Assembly: GCA_030248225.1 (NCBI GenBank)
Contig: JASANE010030191.1
Coordinates: 111,967-175,966, forward strand
Source: Trileptium ribeirensis
Lineage: Eukaryota; Nematoda; Enoplea; Enoplida; Thoracostomopsidae
Length of the DNA: 64,000 nucleotides
Direction of reading: 5' to 3'
The position numbers were made by a program, and so were the translations under genes. Positions 1 through 10,624 of this stretch are shown one piece after another (position 1 is the stretch's first letter; each line of letters begins with the position of its first letter). Below the pieces are notes generated by a model, which saw only the letters and a program-made list of their open reading frames with translations, searched no databases and was not told the origin of the DNA.

Positions 1-263
1 AAGTGTAAGACTTGTAATGTGGCCTTCCGATTGTCATATACCCTCAGCGCAAAAAAAGAGATCTAGACCTCAAACGTATTATAAGAAATATTTATTGACT
101 GAGCTCAGTGAAATCACCTTTTATTTATTGTAAGAACTCAAATTTCTCAGGGTTGGAATGAACAAACTTTATATATTGCACTTATAGGCTGAATATAACC
201 CTGACAAAAAGATTCAGCTGTGGAGAATCAAGGGAATCGCGTCAACGTCTGCTCCCACGGGCG
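1..263. other. No recognisable gene
   Basis: AT-rich non-coding DNA. No long reading frame, convincing exon or repeat of known family was seen in this stretch before the first short inverted-repeat element. Confidence 0.4.
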
Positions 264-390
264 AATCTCACCTTTAGGGGCTTTAGAAAAATAATAGCTT
301 AAAGCGAAGGGGTAGCCCTTTGACTTAGGCTTAGCATATCCAGAACAGCTTATCTTGCATTTCACTTCCGCCCTAAAAGTTATATTGGCC
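264..390 (+). mobile_element. MITE-A copy 1 (CTTTAGGG ends)
   Basis: Short non-coding element whose left end reads CTCACCTTTAGGGGC and whose right end, on the opposite strand, reads GGCCAATATAACTTTTAGGG, so the ends are imperfect inverted repeats. The interior carries ACTTAGGCTTAG. Related copies lie at 42395-42558, 44422-44625 and, reversed, 57117-57312; this copy is shortened in the middle. It has no coding capacity, so it would need a transposase supplied elsewhere. The superfamily is not known. Confidence 0.55.
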
Positions 391-821
391 GACCCGAGAT
401 GTTGTTTCAGGCATAAGCTTATGCATATAAAAACTAACCTTGACGAATTCGGTTTCTATACGTTTGTGTAGAATATTCGTACTTGATATCAATGAACCGG
501 TTGTCCGTTAAATCCAGATATTAAGCGTATCACGGTCAGTCGGAACTTGTTGCTATTTCGGTCCGTCACCACACTCTACTCACCGTATGTGCTACCGTCG
601 TTAATGTTATAGTACTTTTTAATAAATAACAAGGTAGGATTTAGTCCTGTAATTATTTCTAAAATAAATAAAAAATTGCGTACCTACTGGATAAAATTCC
701 ATACATTGTCCAATCTTAGCTACAACAAATTTTTTAGTAATTTCTAGTTGCCGCATAGAATAAACTAGTGAAGCTCGCTTGCGAGCCAGACTTCGAGTGG
801 TGAGAACAATCCCCCGAAGCA
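391..821. other. No recognisable gene
   Basis: AT-rich, no supported exon. Reading frames on both strands near 620-820 look accidental and run on into the tandem repeat that follows. Confidence 0.4.
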
Positions 822-1140
822 GAAGTGTGAAAAATATTTGCCACACAATATTTTTGACGCTCGCAATGAGCTTGTCGGCCCAGAAAATCCCATATCCGAC
901 ACTAAAACCAACAATAAACATACATTCAGGTGCTTTTCCCACGACTTCTCACCAAAAATTTCGAAAATTTCATTTTTTATGCCAAGTATAAACCAGAAAT
1001 GTAAAAAATATTTGCCCAACAATATTTTTAACATTTGGAATCAGTTTACCTGCCCAGAAAACCCCATATAAGACACTAAAAGCAACAAAAAACGCATATT
1101 TAGGTGCATTTCCCACGACTTTTCACCAAATATGAAATTT
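822..1140 (+). repeat. Two tandem copies of a ~174-bp unit
   Basis: A unit beginning GAAGTGTGAAAAATATTTG at 822 recurs as GAAATGTAAAAAATATTTG at 996. Both continue through CCCAGAAAA, a CCATAT segment, GACACTAAAA and TTCCCACGAC, giving a 174-bp spacing. The copies differ at many positions, so the duplication is not very recent. Several short reading frames here are by-products of the repeat and are not genes. Confidence 0.75.
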
Positions 1141-2025
1141 ACCGCCAACTATAAGCTTATAGACTCCAGATTGGGAAGTAGTTGAAAAATTTGTTATATA
1201 TCATTGGAATGCCCTGGTATAGCTACATACAATATGCTTATTAGTTTGCGGATATCTCGTTTACTTATTGAGAAAAGTCGCAAAAACTGGAGGGGGTGCC
1301 CGAAAAATGGGCCAAAATGACGCCATTTTGCCCCATAACTTTTCCCACGGGAAAAAATTCAAAAATCGGGCTCCATCACTACACCTAAATCGACTATTGC
1401 GGTTCGAATGAGCTATCTTGCATCAAAGTCCGCAAAACCGTTATCGACATCCAGGTGCGACAAACACACACAGACAGGACCTCCTCAACCCCCCTCGAAA
1501 GCCAAAATTGAAAATTCTCGTGCCACTCGAATTCAATAAGGGTTAAGAATCATAGTTATTAAAGTCTTAGGATTATAAACGGGTAGCATAATTTATCATA
1601 TTTTAGTTTTAGCAGAAGCAAAGCCTTAGACCACCAATTTACTTGATAACGGCGTCAGTCGTAGAAAGCTACCATAATTATATAGATTTTGAGTTTAATC
1701 CCAGAACATTCCTTTGTCACGTAATCCTGGAAAGCAGTAAATGTATTTAAAGCCTTTGCGTACTAAAATTTCAAAGCCTCTAATGTCAGTCCTAAAATCT
1801 ACCTACATGTTTACCTCCCAAACCTCAAACCAATTTAAAAACACATGTTACCATTTTAGTTCGATTTTTTTTATCTCTTATGCTAAAACCCCATTGTATT
1901 CACCCGGCATCGAAGCCTCCATCCGAACTTTTGTAATTTTAGTTTAAGTATTTTTGTAATTTTTTTCAGGTTGTAATATTTTACAATAATTATACATACT
2001 AAACAACGCATATTTACTGACTGTA
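1141..2025. other. Non-coding; may include the LINE 5' leader
   Basis: No convincing protein. 1200-1500 contains GC-rich runs of C and G and an ACACACACAGACAGG stretch, typical of decayed repeats. The part next to 2026 may be the 5' untranslated region of the following LINE, but there is no second copy here to fix its start. Confidence 0.35.
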
Positions 2026-2916
2026 ATGCCTTCTAAATGCAATATATGCACTTCTACATATGGGGAAGCTGATCCTCGGGTTCAGTGTGTTGCCTGCAAT
2101 AAAAGTTTTTGTCCGGGTCAGACATGTTCTGGTGTGGGTCTTAGTTATGTTCGTACTCTGAACGATGCTTCTAAGCTAATGGGCTTGTCGTTTATATGTG
2201 CCAACTGTAAAGATGAACTTCCCGGTCTTAGATCTGTCGTACATTCGCTTCGCGAAGAAGTGTCGCAGTTAAAGCAAGATATTAGTCGCGAATCATCTGC
2301 AGGTTTCGATGAACGTATGGTTATTCTTGAAAATAAATTGGACCAATTCATTAATCAATTCAATGGGCCTAGTTTTTTTCATGCTGTTGCTGAAGCAGTG
2401 GCAAAAGCTACGTCTAAAGCTGTTTTCGAAGCTACATCTGAACTGCGCGAAGTCGAAAGTAAAAAAGATAATGTAGTAGTTTTCGGACTCAAGCCAGTCG
2501 TGGGTGTTTCGGATTTGCAGCAAATCCGGAACTTAATAACTGGTCTTAATTCTGAAAATTTGTTCCCCGATGATGCTGTCGACGCTTGGAGAGCTGGTCC
2601 TGGTGCTGCGGATGGTCAACCACGTATTCTAAAGGTTAAAGTTTCTGGATCTGCTGCAAAACGCCGTTTAATTGACTATGCACGAGCTAAAAAGTTTCCA
2701 AATTTGAAAATTCGCCGCGACATGACATATTTAGAACGTCAGGCTGCTAAAGAAGCAGCTGCGAATCGACAACAGAATAACTCTTCCACTTCTGGGATTA
2801 CTCCAAGTTATCGGTTGAGTGCTGTTCCGGCTGAAAACAGTAATACTATTCCAACGGTTGCTCGTAATAGTAACGGTACTCATTGCAACTATATAAATCA
2901 GTTGCCCCCTCAGTAG
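2026..2916 (+). CDS. LINE ORF1 protein, PHD-like zinc finger plus nucleic-acid-binding domain
   Basis: An intact 296-residue frame. Residues 5-57 hold a Cys-rich PHD-like finger (C5-x2-C8, C20-x2-C23, C28, C33, C54-x2-C57). Residues ~60-90 are rich in charged and hydrophobic heptads and should form a coiled coil. Residues ~145-235 begin DNVVVFGLKP and resemble the RRM-like ORF1p domain of LINEs, followed by a basic helix (LERQAAKEAA). In this element class ORF1p coats the RNA in the retrotransposition particle. The start at 2026 sits just upstream of the zinc finger. The final 34 bases overlap the start of ORF2 in the -1 frame, hinting at reinitiation or frameshifting for ORF2 expression. Confidence 0.85.
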   Translation: MPSKCNICTSTYGEADPRVQCVACNKSFCPGQTCSGVGLSYVRTLNDASKLMGLSFICANCKDELPGLRSVVHSLREEVSQLKQDISRESSAGFDERMVILENKLDQFINQFNGPSFFHAVAEAVAKATSKAVFEATSELREVESKKDNVVVFGLKPVVGVSDLQQIRNLITGLNSENLFPDDAVDAWRAGPGAADGQPRILKVKVSGSAAKRRLIDYARAKKFPNLKIRRDMTYLERQAAKEAAANRQQNNSSTSGITPSYRLSAVPAENSNTIPTVARNSNGTHCNYINQLPPQ

Positions 2917-5747
2917 AGGCCAGTGGAGAGGGATTTTGTTATGATGTGTCATATGTGTCTGGTGAGAGTGAGCTTTGTGTAGTGTGTTGCAATGCGAACG
3001 GAATTTTAAGTAAAAAGGATGATTTAAACCGATTTCTGGATACTTTTAATCCTGATATAGTAGGAGTTACTGAGTCAAAGTTAAACAGCTCAATTCCTGA
3101 CAATTATTTTATAACTAATAACAAATATGCCGTTTTTAGAAAAGACCGAACTCGTTGTAATGGAGGTGGAGTTTTAATTTTAATTAAAAACAGTCTAACT
3201 TTTAAGTTTATCGATGCTAATAAGGAATTTAGTTCTGAATGTGTTGTTATTCAGCTTATCTTGCGTAATTTTGTTTTGAATATTGGTGTTTTTTATCGTG
3301 CACCTAATCGCAATGAAGAACTTATTTATATATATGATGATGTTTGTCAACTTGATCTCAGTATACCAACTTTGTTGATGGGTGATTTCAATCTACCTGG
3401 GGTGAATTGGGATAATTTTACAACATCAATAAGTGATCACTCCAATTTTGTTCAAGAAATGACTTCTCTTGGTCTTGAGCAACTAATTAATCAACCGACT
3501 CGTTTTAATCCTGATCACATTTTGGATTTAATTTTCGTGAACAACACTAGAATAATAAAAAATTTTTGTGTTTCAGCTCCTTTAGGGCGTTCCGATCATG
3601 CGACTATCCGGTGTACTGTGAATTGTTCGAATCCCCCTGTTTCGCGTACAGTTCGTATGTTTCAGAATATGGATAAAGTGTCTATAAACTATGTTTTGTT
3701 ACATACCGATTGGGATTCCGTGTTTTGGCAATTACATACTGACTCTATTAATTCAACTATTTGCAAATTCTTCAACTTTTTTCTATCTGTTTGTGGCCAG
3801 TTAATTGATTTATATGTTCCAACTAAAGTTGTTGTTGATAACCGTTATTCTTTTTGGCCAAAATACATTCAGAAAATGCTATTAGAAAGAGACTGTCAAT
3901 TTAAAAGTTATACGCGAGATTTCAATTTTTCAGCTAAATGTAATTATGAAAAACTTTCTCATGACATCAAAACTGCGCAATATCATCATCTTTTGTTTGT
4001 TGAACGTAAGCTTTGTGATAGTAAAAAAGATTGCAAGAAATTCTTTCGTTATGTCAACTCTAAACTAAAAATTAGCCACAGTTTTCCTGTTACAGTTAAT
4101 GCAAGTGGGGCTACTGCAGTTACTGATAATGACAAGGCCAATATATTCAATTCATATTTTGCTTCTGCATATAGAGCTGATAATGGTTCTACTTGTGTTT
4201 GTGCTAGAAGAACTATATCGTGCAATGAAAATATTGATTTTTCTCCTGAACGTGTGGAGCTTGCTATCAGACGTATTAAGCGCAATTCCGTTTTGGGTCC
4301 CGATCAAATACCAGCTATATTTTTCAGAGAATTCGAAACAGCTTTGGCTATTCCACTCAGTATCTTGTATAACTTTGCTTTTAATTTTTGTGTTATACCG
4401 CGGAATTGGAAAGATGCAAGTGTTACACCCATCTTTAAAAACAAGGGATCTAGAGCAGATGTACGAAATTATAGAGACGTCAGTGTTTTGTGTAATTCGT
4501 TTAAACCATTTGAACATATTATTAATGAATTTTTGCTTGATTTTTGTATTAATTCTGGTATTATTAGCGATTATCAACATGCCTATCTTCCTGGTAGATC
4601 TACTATTACAATTTATTGACATCTTTGAATAGTTGGGTTAATGCGGTGGATCGTGGTGATTTTGTTAATATTATATATTTGGATTTGAAAAAAGCATTCA
4701 ATTCTATTTCTCATTCGAAATTAATGTTGAAGCTAGAGGCTTTGGGAATTCACGGTAAAGTTCTAAATATATTAAGAGAGATCGTAACACTCAGGAGGCA
4801 GCGTGTTAAAATAAATGGGGTTTTGTCGGATTATATCGACCTCTTAAGTGGCGTGCCGCAAGGATTTAAACTAGGGCCTACACTTTTCATGTTATTTGTC
4901 AATGACCTTCCTACTGTTTTAGAAAATTGTACTATTCAGTTGTATGCGGATGATTCTAAATTGTATTACTGTGTTCCTAGAAACAATGGTGATACCAATA
5001 TTCTACAAACAGAGCTTAATGCTGTTATAGAGTGGATGCAGTATTGGCAGTTGGATGTTTCTGTTGATAAATCTTTTGTTTTAAATTTAGGTAGAAATAT
5101 TAATGAAACTAAATATTTGGTTGAAAATGTTGAGTTGCCAGTTGTTAGTTCATGTCGTGATCTTGGAATTATTGTTTCGTCTAATCTACGCTTCCATGAA
5201 CATGTTAATTTAGTTGTAAAACGAAGTATGATCATGGTCAATGCAATACTACGTAATTTTGTAACCAGAGATGTTAATTTGCTCGTTAAACTTTATAATA
5301 TTTATGTTACTAGTGTTCTGTCTTACGGTTCTGAAATTTGGAGACCCGGTTTTCAAGGTGATATTGATAAATTGGAAAAGATACAAGATTACTTCACTAA
5401 AAGACTCACTGGTTTTTCCAGATATGAATACAGTGAGACTGAACATTTTAGGTTTGCCTACTATTAAAGTGAGGTTTGTTATGAGAGATTTAATTTTTCT
5501 ATATAAAATTATTAATGGACTCACTTGCCTTAATGCAACAGATTTTTTCTGTTTTTACGAATCTAACTATGTGTCCAGACGTCATTCTAAAAAGCTTACT
5601 CTCCCAAGATATAACCTGGCCTGTAAAAAACATTTTTTCACATACAGAACTGTTCTTGAATGGAATCAACTGAGAGAACATGTTGTGTCAGCACCCTCTT
5701 TGAGTATATTCAAATCAAGACTTAAGATGCATTTTGGTGTTAAGTAA
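2883..5747 (+). pseudogene. LINE ORF2: AP endonuclease plus reverse transcriptase, frameshifted
   Basis: The first segment (2883-4619) holds the endonuclease: CCNANGI, a TESKLN motif, GGGVLILIKN, GDFNLPGVNW and a terminal RSDHATI, so the N, E, D and DH catalytic positions are all present. The RT starts around SVTPIFKNKG, then the frame is lost near 4610. It continues in another frame (4616-5467) with YLDLKKAFN, GVPQGFKLGP and the catalytic YADD box at 4943-4954. A second disruption near 5440 moves the C-terminal region into the frame ending at 5747, which has the CR1-type ending (WNQLREHVV, FKSRLK). Also odd: the usual NYRPIS motif reads NYRDVS and PQGS reads PQGF. The protein nicks DNA and reverse transcribes its own RNA at the nick. 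Confidence 0.85.
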
Positions 5748-5828
5748 TATAAAATATTTTTGATACTGTTTAATGATTTAATGTATAATGCGTTGTTTTT
5801 ATGTCTTTATGAAACTATCCTTAATAAA

Positions 5829-5848
5829 TTTTGAGTTTGAGTTTGAGT
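5829..5848 (+). repeat. TTTGAG 3' tail of the CR1-like LINE
   Basis: About three TTTGAG units follow a TTAATAAAT segment and mark the 3' end of the element. Short microsatellite tails in place of poly(A) are known for CR1/L2-type LINEs. Confidence 0.8.
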
Positions 5849-5849
5849 A

Positions 5850-6234
5850 TATAATTAAAACTTTAACGGTTCTGCATTGGTGTAAATAACGGTTTGATAC
5901 TAATACCTTACACGCTAATCATCACCAGCGTAATAACTCATTTTTTAAATTGATAGTGTCAACCTGTAACCTTTTTAGATGCAAAATTATTTGCAATTTT
6001 TGAACAAATATACAATTTCATCGCATTCTGTAAATCCGAGAAGAAAACGTTTTGACACTTGTGCTTAAATAGAAATAATTAAATATATTCATGCTCAACG
6101 TTTCCTCTGCTTTAATTAAATTAAGTAAATATATACAATTGGATAATCTTGTTTATTGATTCGTTATAAATTTTATGTTCACTTTCTGACGTCTAAATGC
6201 TCCGACGATTATATACTGGAATTTTTATCAAAAG
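5850..6234. other. Non-coding flank, possible 5' part of an exon
   Basis: AT-rich. From about 6140 a frame stays open into the exon ending at 6292 and reads protein-like (for instance KCSDDYILEFL), but no AG acceptor lies in front of that part, so I did not include it in the exon. Confidence 0.35.
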
Positions 6235-6292
6235 ATATAGATAACCTTAATTTTATAGACATAGGTGATGGTCCGGCTTGTTTAATCAGACG
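6235..6292 (+). CDS. Candidate internal exon of the RING gene (upstream-most seen)
   Basis: The open frame reads DNLNFIDIGDGPACLIR and is followed by a GTAGAT donor at 6293. It ends two bases into a codon (CG), and the exon at 8083 starts with one base (T) that completes an arginine codon. Several AG acceptors are possible (ends at 6234, 6240, 6258 and 6264), all in the same phase; I chose the first. Earlier exons and the start codon of the gene must lie upstream of, or unseen in, this window. The call rests on phase and splice consensus only and is tentative. Confidence 0.4.
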
Positions 6293-6383
6293 GTAGATGA
6301 ATTGTCAGGGAATTACTCAGGATCGGCCCTATTAAAACAATCTAAAGAAAACGAAAACTAAGAAGGTATATATATCTATGTAT

Positions 6384-7955
6384 CAGGAGATCTCCGGAAC
6401 CGGTATCAGCAACCGGAACAGTTCATTTAAACCGGAACCAGGTCTTCGAAACTTATTGAGCGGAGCGAAGTGAAGCATTTTTGTTTTCGTAAGAGCGGGA
6501 AAATTCGGTACCGTTTTTCCGATCGTTGAACCCCTCAGTAACTACTGGGCCGATTTAAAAGAAAACTTTTGTTGAAATAGATTTTGTCAAAATTTGCTTC
6601 AGTTAATTAGTATCATTTTCAAACAAAATTTGCTTATTTTTCAATGAATAATTAGTGTAAGGCTATTGTTTTTGTGCATATACTGCATCTCGTCGTGGTG
6701 ATTGTGAATCGGGTGTTTATTACTATTCGAGGAAGTTAAAACATGCTATTTAGTTAATTACCTAATTACTAATAATTATTATCTGATTTTTTGAAAATTT
6801 TCAAAGTGACCAGAAATAAAAATAAATTGCACACTGGGCTTTTCTATGTCACTGATCACGAATATGATATTTCTGAAGCTATAAAACTTGACCGTATGTG
6901 CTAATTAGTTAATTAATTAGGTAATTTTATGCAAATTTAAAATCACTTCAAAATTGCTAATTTGTTGCTCTCGGGGTTATCGATGTTGGTGATAATGAAT
7001 ATGTGGCTTTTAAAGCTCTGTGATTTTATCATGGGTACTAATAAATTAGTTAATTAATTAACTAATTAGTTGGTGTTACAAATTAGCTAATTTTTTATCT
7101 AGCGAGCCTTTTGTATGGTTGAAGCGACATCAATTGCCTAAAGCGTGATACTTACTATAAATTGATTAAATACTTTGCCTGTTGCTCCGCTCACTTTTTG
7201 TAATTACGTTTACCAGTATATAGTATAACACATGAAGGGAATTACAATTTGAAATGTATTAAAATAACGTTTACACTAAACTTTATGTAGTGCGATGACA
7301 TTGCATCTCTTGAACTTTGGAACGACTGAAAAAGTTAATATTTATCGATCAGCGTATCGTTTTTGGACCCCCAGAGAAAAAATGGCTTCCACGGTACAGC
7401 CTTGCGTAACTTGCGTGAAACTGAATATGCGTGTAACGAAACATTTGCATAGAGCTTAGACTAAATACTTTCGCTCCGTCTCCTATCGCCCCCCTTTACT
7501 AGACACACGTTTGTTGCATGTTATGCCTGACGATTATGATGACTTTCTGATCAGAACGCTATATTATAAATAACACAGACTGTGATACTACTCGCACTGT
7601 TTCAATAAATGAAGTTCAATTCCAAGAACACAATTTCTGACTGCGATGCAGATATGCTACTTTACTCCAATGTAGGTTGATTTACAAAGTTTACAAGCTC
7701 ACTCACTGGTACGTGACGCAATTTATGCTAGTAAAGCTTACAGCTAAGTACTTCTAAATAATCCATACTCTGTTACCTAGTTGGACCGGTCTAATTTGAC
7801 CTAACCTTGTTTTATTAACAACCCTTTGTAGGGTAAAGATGAAAAATTCATACTAAAATTATGTATCCACCTACGTTTAACAGGGAAATTTTATGAGCTA
7901 ATATTTTCCGTTGTTTGGCTGTATTGGAACTTGATCATTGTATATATTACGATTA
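6384..7955 (+). mobile_element. hAT-N1 copy 1, 3'-truncated and interrupted
   Basis: Starts with CAGGAGATCTCCGGAACCGG, a variant of the family end CAGGGAATAACCGGAACCG, and continues AACCGGAACCAGGTCTTCG as in the other copies. After a 737-bp insertion the family sequence resumes at about 7200 (TTTATCGATCAGCGTATCG, TTTACAAAGTTTACAAGC, GGAACTTGATCATTGTATA). It stops near 7955 before the GGAATTCC 3' terminus. There is no coding capacity. Compare the complete copies at 22514-23624 and 31108-32210. Confidence 0.75.
6457..7193. mobile_element. 737-bp TIR element inserted in hAT-N1, with TTAATTAA-rich repeats
   Basis: Lies between the two halves of a hAT-N1 copy. Its ends are TGAGCGGAGCGA and, on the other strand, TGAGCGGAGCAA, a 12-bp inverted repeat with one mismatch. 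The interior holds three degenerate ~150-bp units, each marked by TTAGTTAATTA-type palindromes (near 6745, 6905 and 7050). No ORF. A clear target duplication was not found. Confidence 0.55.
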
Positions 7956-8082
7956 TGTTCATGTGCATGAGATTCATATTTTTAAACTAATGAATCTTCT
8001 TATTCTTCATGCTGAATCAAATTTTAAATTACTGTCTCACAAATTTAGCTGCTATGTATTCTCCATGTCACCGGTAATTAAG

Positions 8083-8271
8083 TCGTACACAAGCATTAAA
8101 TTCATGTTTTCGAATAATGCAGAATCTTATTCTTTATAATGATGCGGTCACCATTATGCGATGTTTAGCACTATTTCAGCTGTCTTACGGTGATGAGCCT
8201 GAAGAAAAATTACTTTATTCGTGGGAAACTATACACCCTAATATGATTGTGGATCCTGGAACATTTGTTCA
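8083..8271 (+). CDS. Internal exon of the RING gene
   Basis: Bounded by an AG at 8081-8082 and a strong GTAAGTATAA donor at 8272. It encodes about 62 residues with a helical, protein-like composition (TQALNSCFRIMQ, LQFQ-like helix, then GDEPEEKLLYSWETIH and IVDPGTFVQ). It begins with one base completing the previous codon and ends with CA, which the first base of the exon at 11785 completes to CAG. Both junction phases therefore agree. No known domain was recognised. A shorter version starting at 8123 (after GCAG) is possible but would break phase with the upstream exon. Confidence 0.65.
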
Positions 8272-8407
8272 GTAAGTATAATTAAACCAATTGTTCCAGC
8301 GATTTTCTCACTTCTGGAAAGCAATTGTTTGTAATTGCGCGACGGTCGTCGTTCATCCATTTTTCCTATATCAGTAGGCTGTGCTCGTACCAATGTATAT
8401 TTTTCAG

Positions 8408-8458
8408 ATATTAGCAGCGGGCGCAAAATCTTTAATGCTTAAAAGGTCGAATGATGAA
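8408..8458 (+). CDS. Orphan candidate micro-exon
   Basis: Preceded by a good acceptor (TATATTTTTCAG) and followed by GTAAAG. The 17 codons read ILAAGAKSLMLKRSNDE in phase 0 at both ends. It would join directly to the candidate at 8551. It cannot be read in the phase left by the exon ending at 8271, so it may belong to an alternative transcript, or be a relic. Confidence 0.3.
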
Positions 8459-8550
8459 GTAAAGCTCTCTACATCGTTCAAGGATATTCATTATTTTTCA
8501 GGAATAATTTATCGTTCTTTAGCTGTGGCTTCACATAATTTTGTTTTTAG

Positions 8551-8661
8551 GAAATTATTACTTTTGATTATCTTAAGACGTTATGTGCGAATGGTGAAAA
8601 TGATGCATTTGATCAAAAATTGGGAAACTTGGTTTTAGCTGTTTCACATAGACCAAAATAA
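8551..8661 (+). CDS. Orphan candidate terminal exon
   Basis: After an excellent acceptor (CATAATTTTGTTTTTAG) a 36-codon frame reads EIITFDYLKTLCANGEND and continues to VLAVSHRPK and a TAA. The composition is clearly protein-like. Together with 8408-8458 it could be an alternative 3' end of the RING gene or a piece of an unrelated decayed gene. I do not recognise the sequence. Confidence 0.3.
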   Translation, partial: EIITFDYLKTLCANGENDAFDQKLGNLVLAVSHRPK

Positions 8662-9092
8662 ACGATGAACAGAACAGAATAGACAGGCACTGTAGAAGGT
8701 GTTTATATTACAGATGAAATTTATGTATCCTTTGCTCGTGGTATCGATGTGGGCAGCTTTTCATGTCGAGTACTCACTAAAATTTTACCCTTATAAGTAA
8801 ACACAATTACAATTAATTCAAGACATTTTTGGCGTATTTTGACGGTTACAGTGCGGTGTGGTCGTCCAGTTCAACTGGGACAATCCCCAGATGAACTGGC
8901 GGGAATCGTATCAAAGGTATTTTTGGTTCCTCTAGTTCCAAAGTTGTGGACCCCCAGGTATATTTTTTAATTTGGAGTAGGCAGCTTAAGAGTATGCTTG
9001 TTTGTCTCACCGCCAAGGCAATGAACTTAGAGGACTGTATATGTAATTTAGAGAGGTTTAAGCTTTAGCTGTAATGAACATCAACTAAGAAA
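8662..9092. other. Non-coding, with a MITE-B-like end
   Basis: No gene. CCCCCAGGTATATTTTTTAA followed by TTGGAGTAGGCAGC near 8950-8990 resembles the right end of the MITE-B family (compare 25105-25144 and 25890-25925), but the partner end was not identified. Confidence 0.35.
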
Positions 9093-10140
9093 ATGAGCCA
9101 AATATCAGCCGTGTTGCTTGATTTGTTCAGGAGATATATATACCCGCTTATTACGTATTTGGGGACTACCAAATTGAATGTGTCATGGATGATCACGTGT
9201 CATCAATGGTATTTAAATTCGCGGTCGATGCAAAGCTTGTCCATCGGATTCACCGCCATCGTCCGGAACTTGATATCATCGACTTGCAATCTGACTTAAC
9301 TTATCTGGCAGACAGTTTTTGTAATGATTGGAAATTTTGGTTTAATGTCAATAAGTTCTCTTGTTTACACTTTGGATCATCGAACCCTTGCCACAAGTGC
9401 TCTATGGCTGGAAATTTCACCCCTAGCGTATCCCAGTGCAAGGATCTTGGTATTATCGATTCTACCCATCTCAAATCATTTGCCCAATGTGCTGCTGGGG
9501 TTAAATCCGCCAATACCGTAGGTGTACTTCGCCGAACAATTCATTTTTGGAATAGATATGTTTTTCTGCAACTCTACCTCGCGTTAAGTTCGTCCCATTC
9601 TGGAATACTCTGTTTCTTCTTGGAGCCCCCATTTGGAACGTGACATATCGCTTATAGAAGGTGTGCAACGACGTGCTACCAAACTTATTCCAGCATTGCG
9701 TAACTTGGAGTACGATCAGCGGCTTAAACTGCTTGGTATCCAGTCGCTCAGTTGCGCCGTGTTCAGTCAGACCTAATACTTCTTCATAAAATGTTACATA
9801 CTCTGGTTGATTACGACTGGGGTAGGTTAGTCTCATTGGCGCCTGTTGCTGGTTTACGTCGGCACTTCCTGCATTTCCGAGTCGATCAGCTTTCCTGTCA
9901 CAATTATCGCAAGTTCCAGTACGCCGTGCGTGTAATAAAGGTGTGGAACAATCTGTCGGAATTTGTTGTAACAGCACCCACCACTGAAGATTTTAAATGC
10001 CTTCTCTATGACTCTGGCTTTTTAAATCGCTTATGACACCGCAGTCACCCTGCTGCTGTCACTTCTTTCAGCATACTACTGCATCAAATGTCGCTGAAGC
10101 GGCTAACATTCTGGCCCCCTATGTTACGTAATGGTACAAC
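9093..10140 (+). pseudogene. 5'-truncated CR1-like LINE, C-terminal half of RT
   Basis: Reading frames at 9185-9643 and 9752-10036, plus a linking frame, match the end of a CR1/L2-type ORF2: LTYLADSFCNDW, an SQCKDLGIIDS segment (the DLGV region after RT), GVQRRATKLIPALR, and a C-terminus with RRVQSDLILLHKMLH, KVWNNLSEFVV and FKCLLYDSGF. At least two frameshifts and a stop separate them. The element is 5'-truncated, as usual for LINE copies, and the upstream border is vague. It resembles but is not identical to the copy at 2026-5849. Confidence 0.8.
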
Positions 10141-10235
10141 GCAATACTTGCAATGGCAACGGGCCGGGCGGTGAGCATTTTCCATGAGCATGTGTAACTA
10201 TATAGAGGATTTACTTTACAGAATAAGGCCAAAAA

Positions 10236-10624
10236 CTAGACTCTCCACAGGACCAAAATTTTACCTGAGGGACTTTGAGCTGGGGGCTGCAAACTGGGGT
10301 ACCGGAAGCACTTGGAGAATTCTCCTAGGTAACCTAGGGAAAAGTCGTGCCCCTCAGATTAACTGGGAGTTTTGTAATTGCAATTTTCCATGTTTCCATG
10401 CCTTTGCATTGCAACAATCATATCGTTTTTGCTGGATATATATTATCTGAAAATACGTTTTTCTGCAGATCGCACTCCATTTTATGTAAGACTTCAATAA
10501 CATTCGAAATAAAAGCAGTAATATTGAGTTTTGTAATAACTGTTTTTGTCAGGATAATCATTTTTGGTGTCACCTCTGGGCAGCCGCCGAAATTCTGGGG
10601 CCTTTCCCTTTGTGGAGAGGCCAG
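10236..10624. mobile_element. MITE-B copy, 389 bp
   Basis: Left end CTAGACTCTCCACAGG; right end, read on the opposite strand, CTGGCCTCTCCACAAAGG, a good inverted repeat. Interior is non-coding, with a G-rich segment near 10265-10310. Related ends are found at 11337, 11741, 13645, 24720 and 25144. No clear target duplication. Confidence 0.6.

Larger units (their letters stand above)
2026..5849 (+). mobile_element. CR1/L2-like non-LTR retrotransposon, almost full length
   Basis: Two overlapping ORFs: ORF1 with a PHD-like zinc finger, then ORF2 with an AP-type endonuclease and reverse transcriptase, followed by a short repetitive 3' tail of TTTGAG units instead of poly(A). This layout is characteristic of the CR1/L2/Rex1 group. 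ORF1 is intact and all visible endonuclease residues are kept, but ORF2 has two one-base frame disruptions (near 4610 and 5440), so the copy should not be autonomous now. The 5' boundary is uncertain; the 3' end is set by the TTTGAG tail at 5829-5848. Confidence 0.85.
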
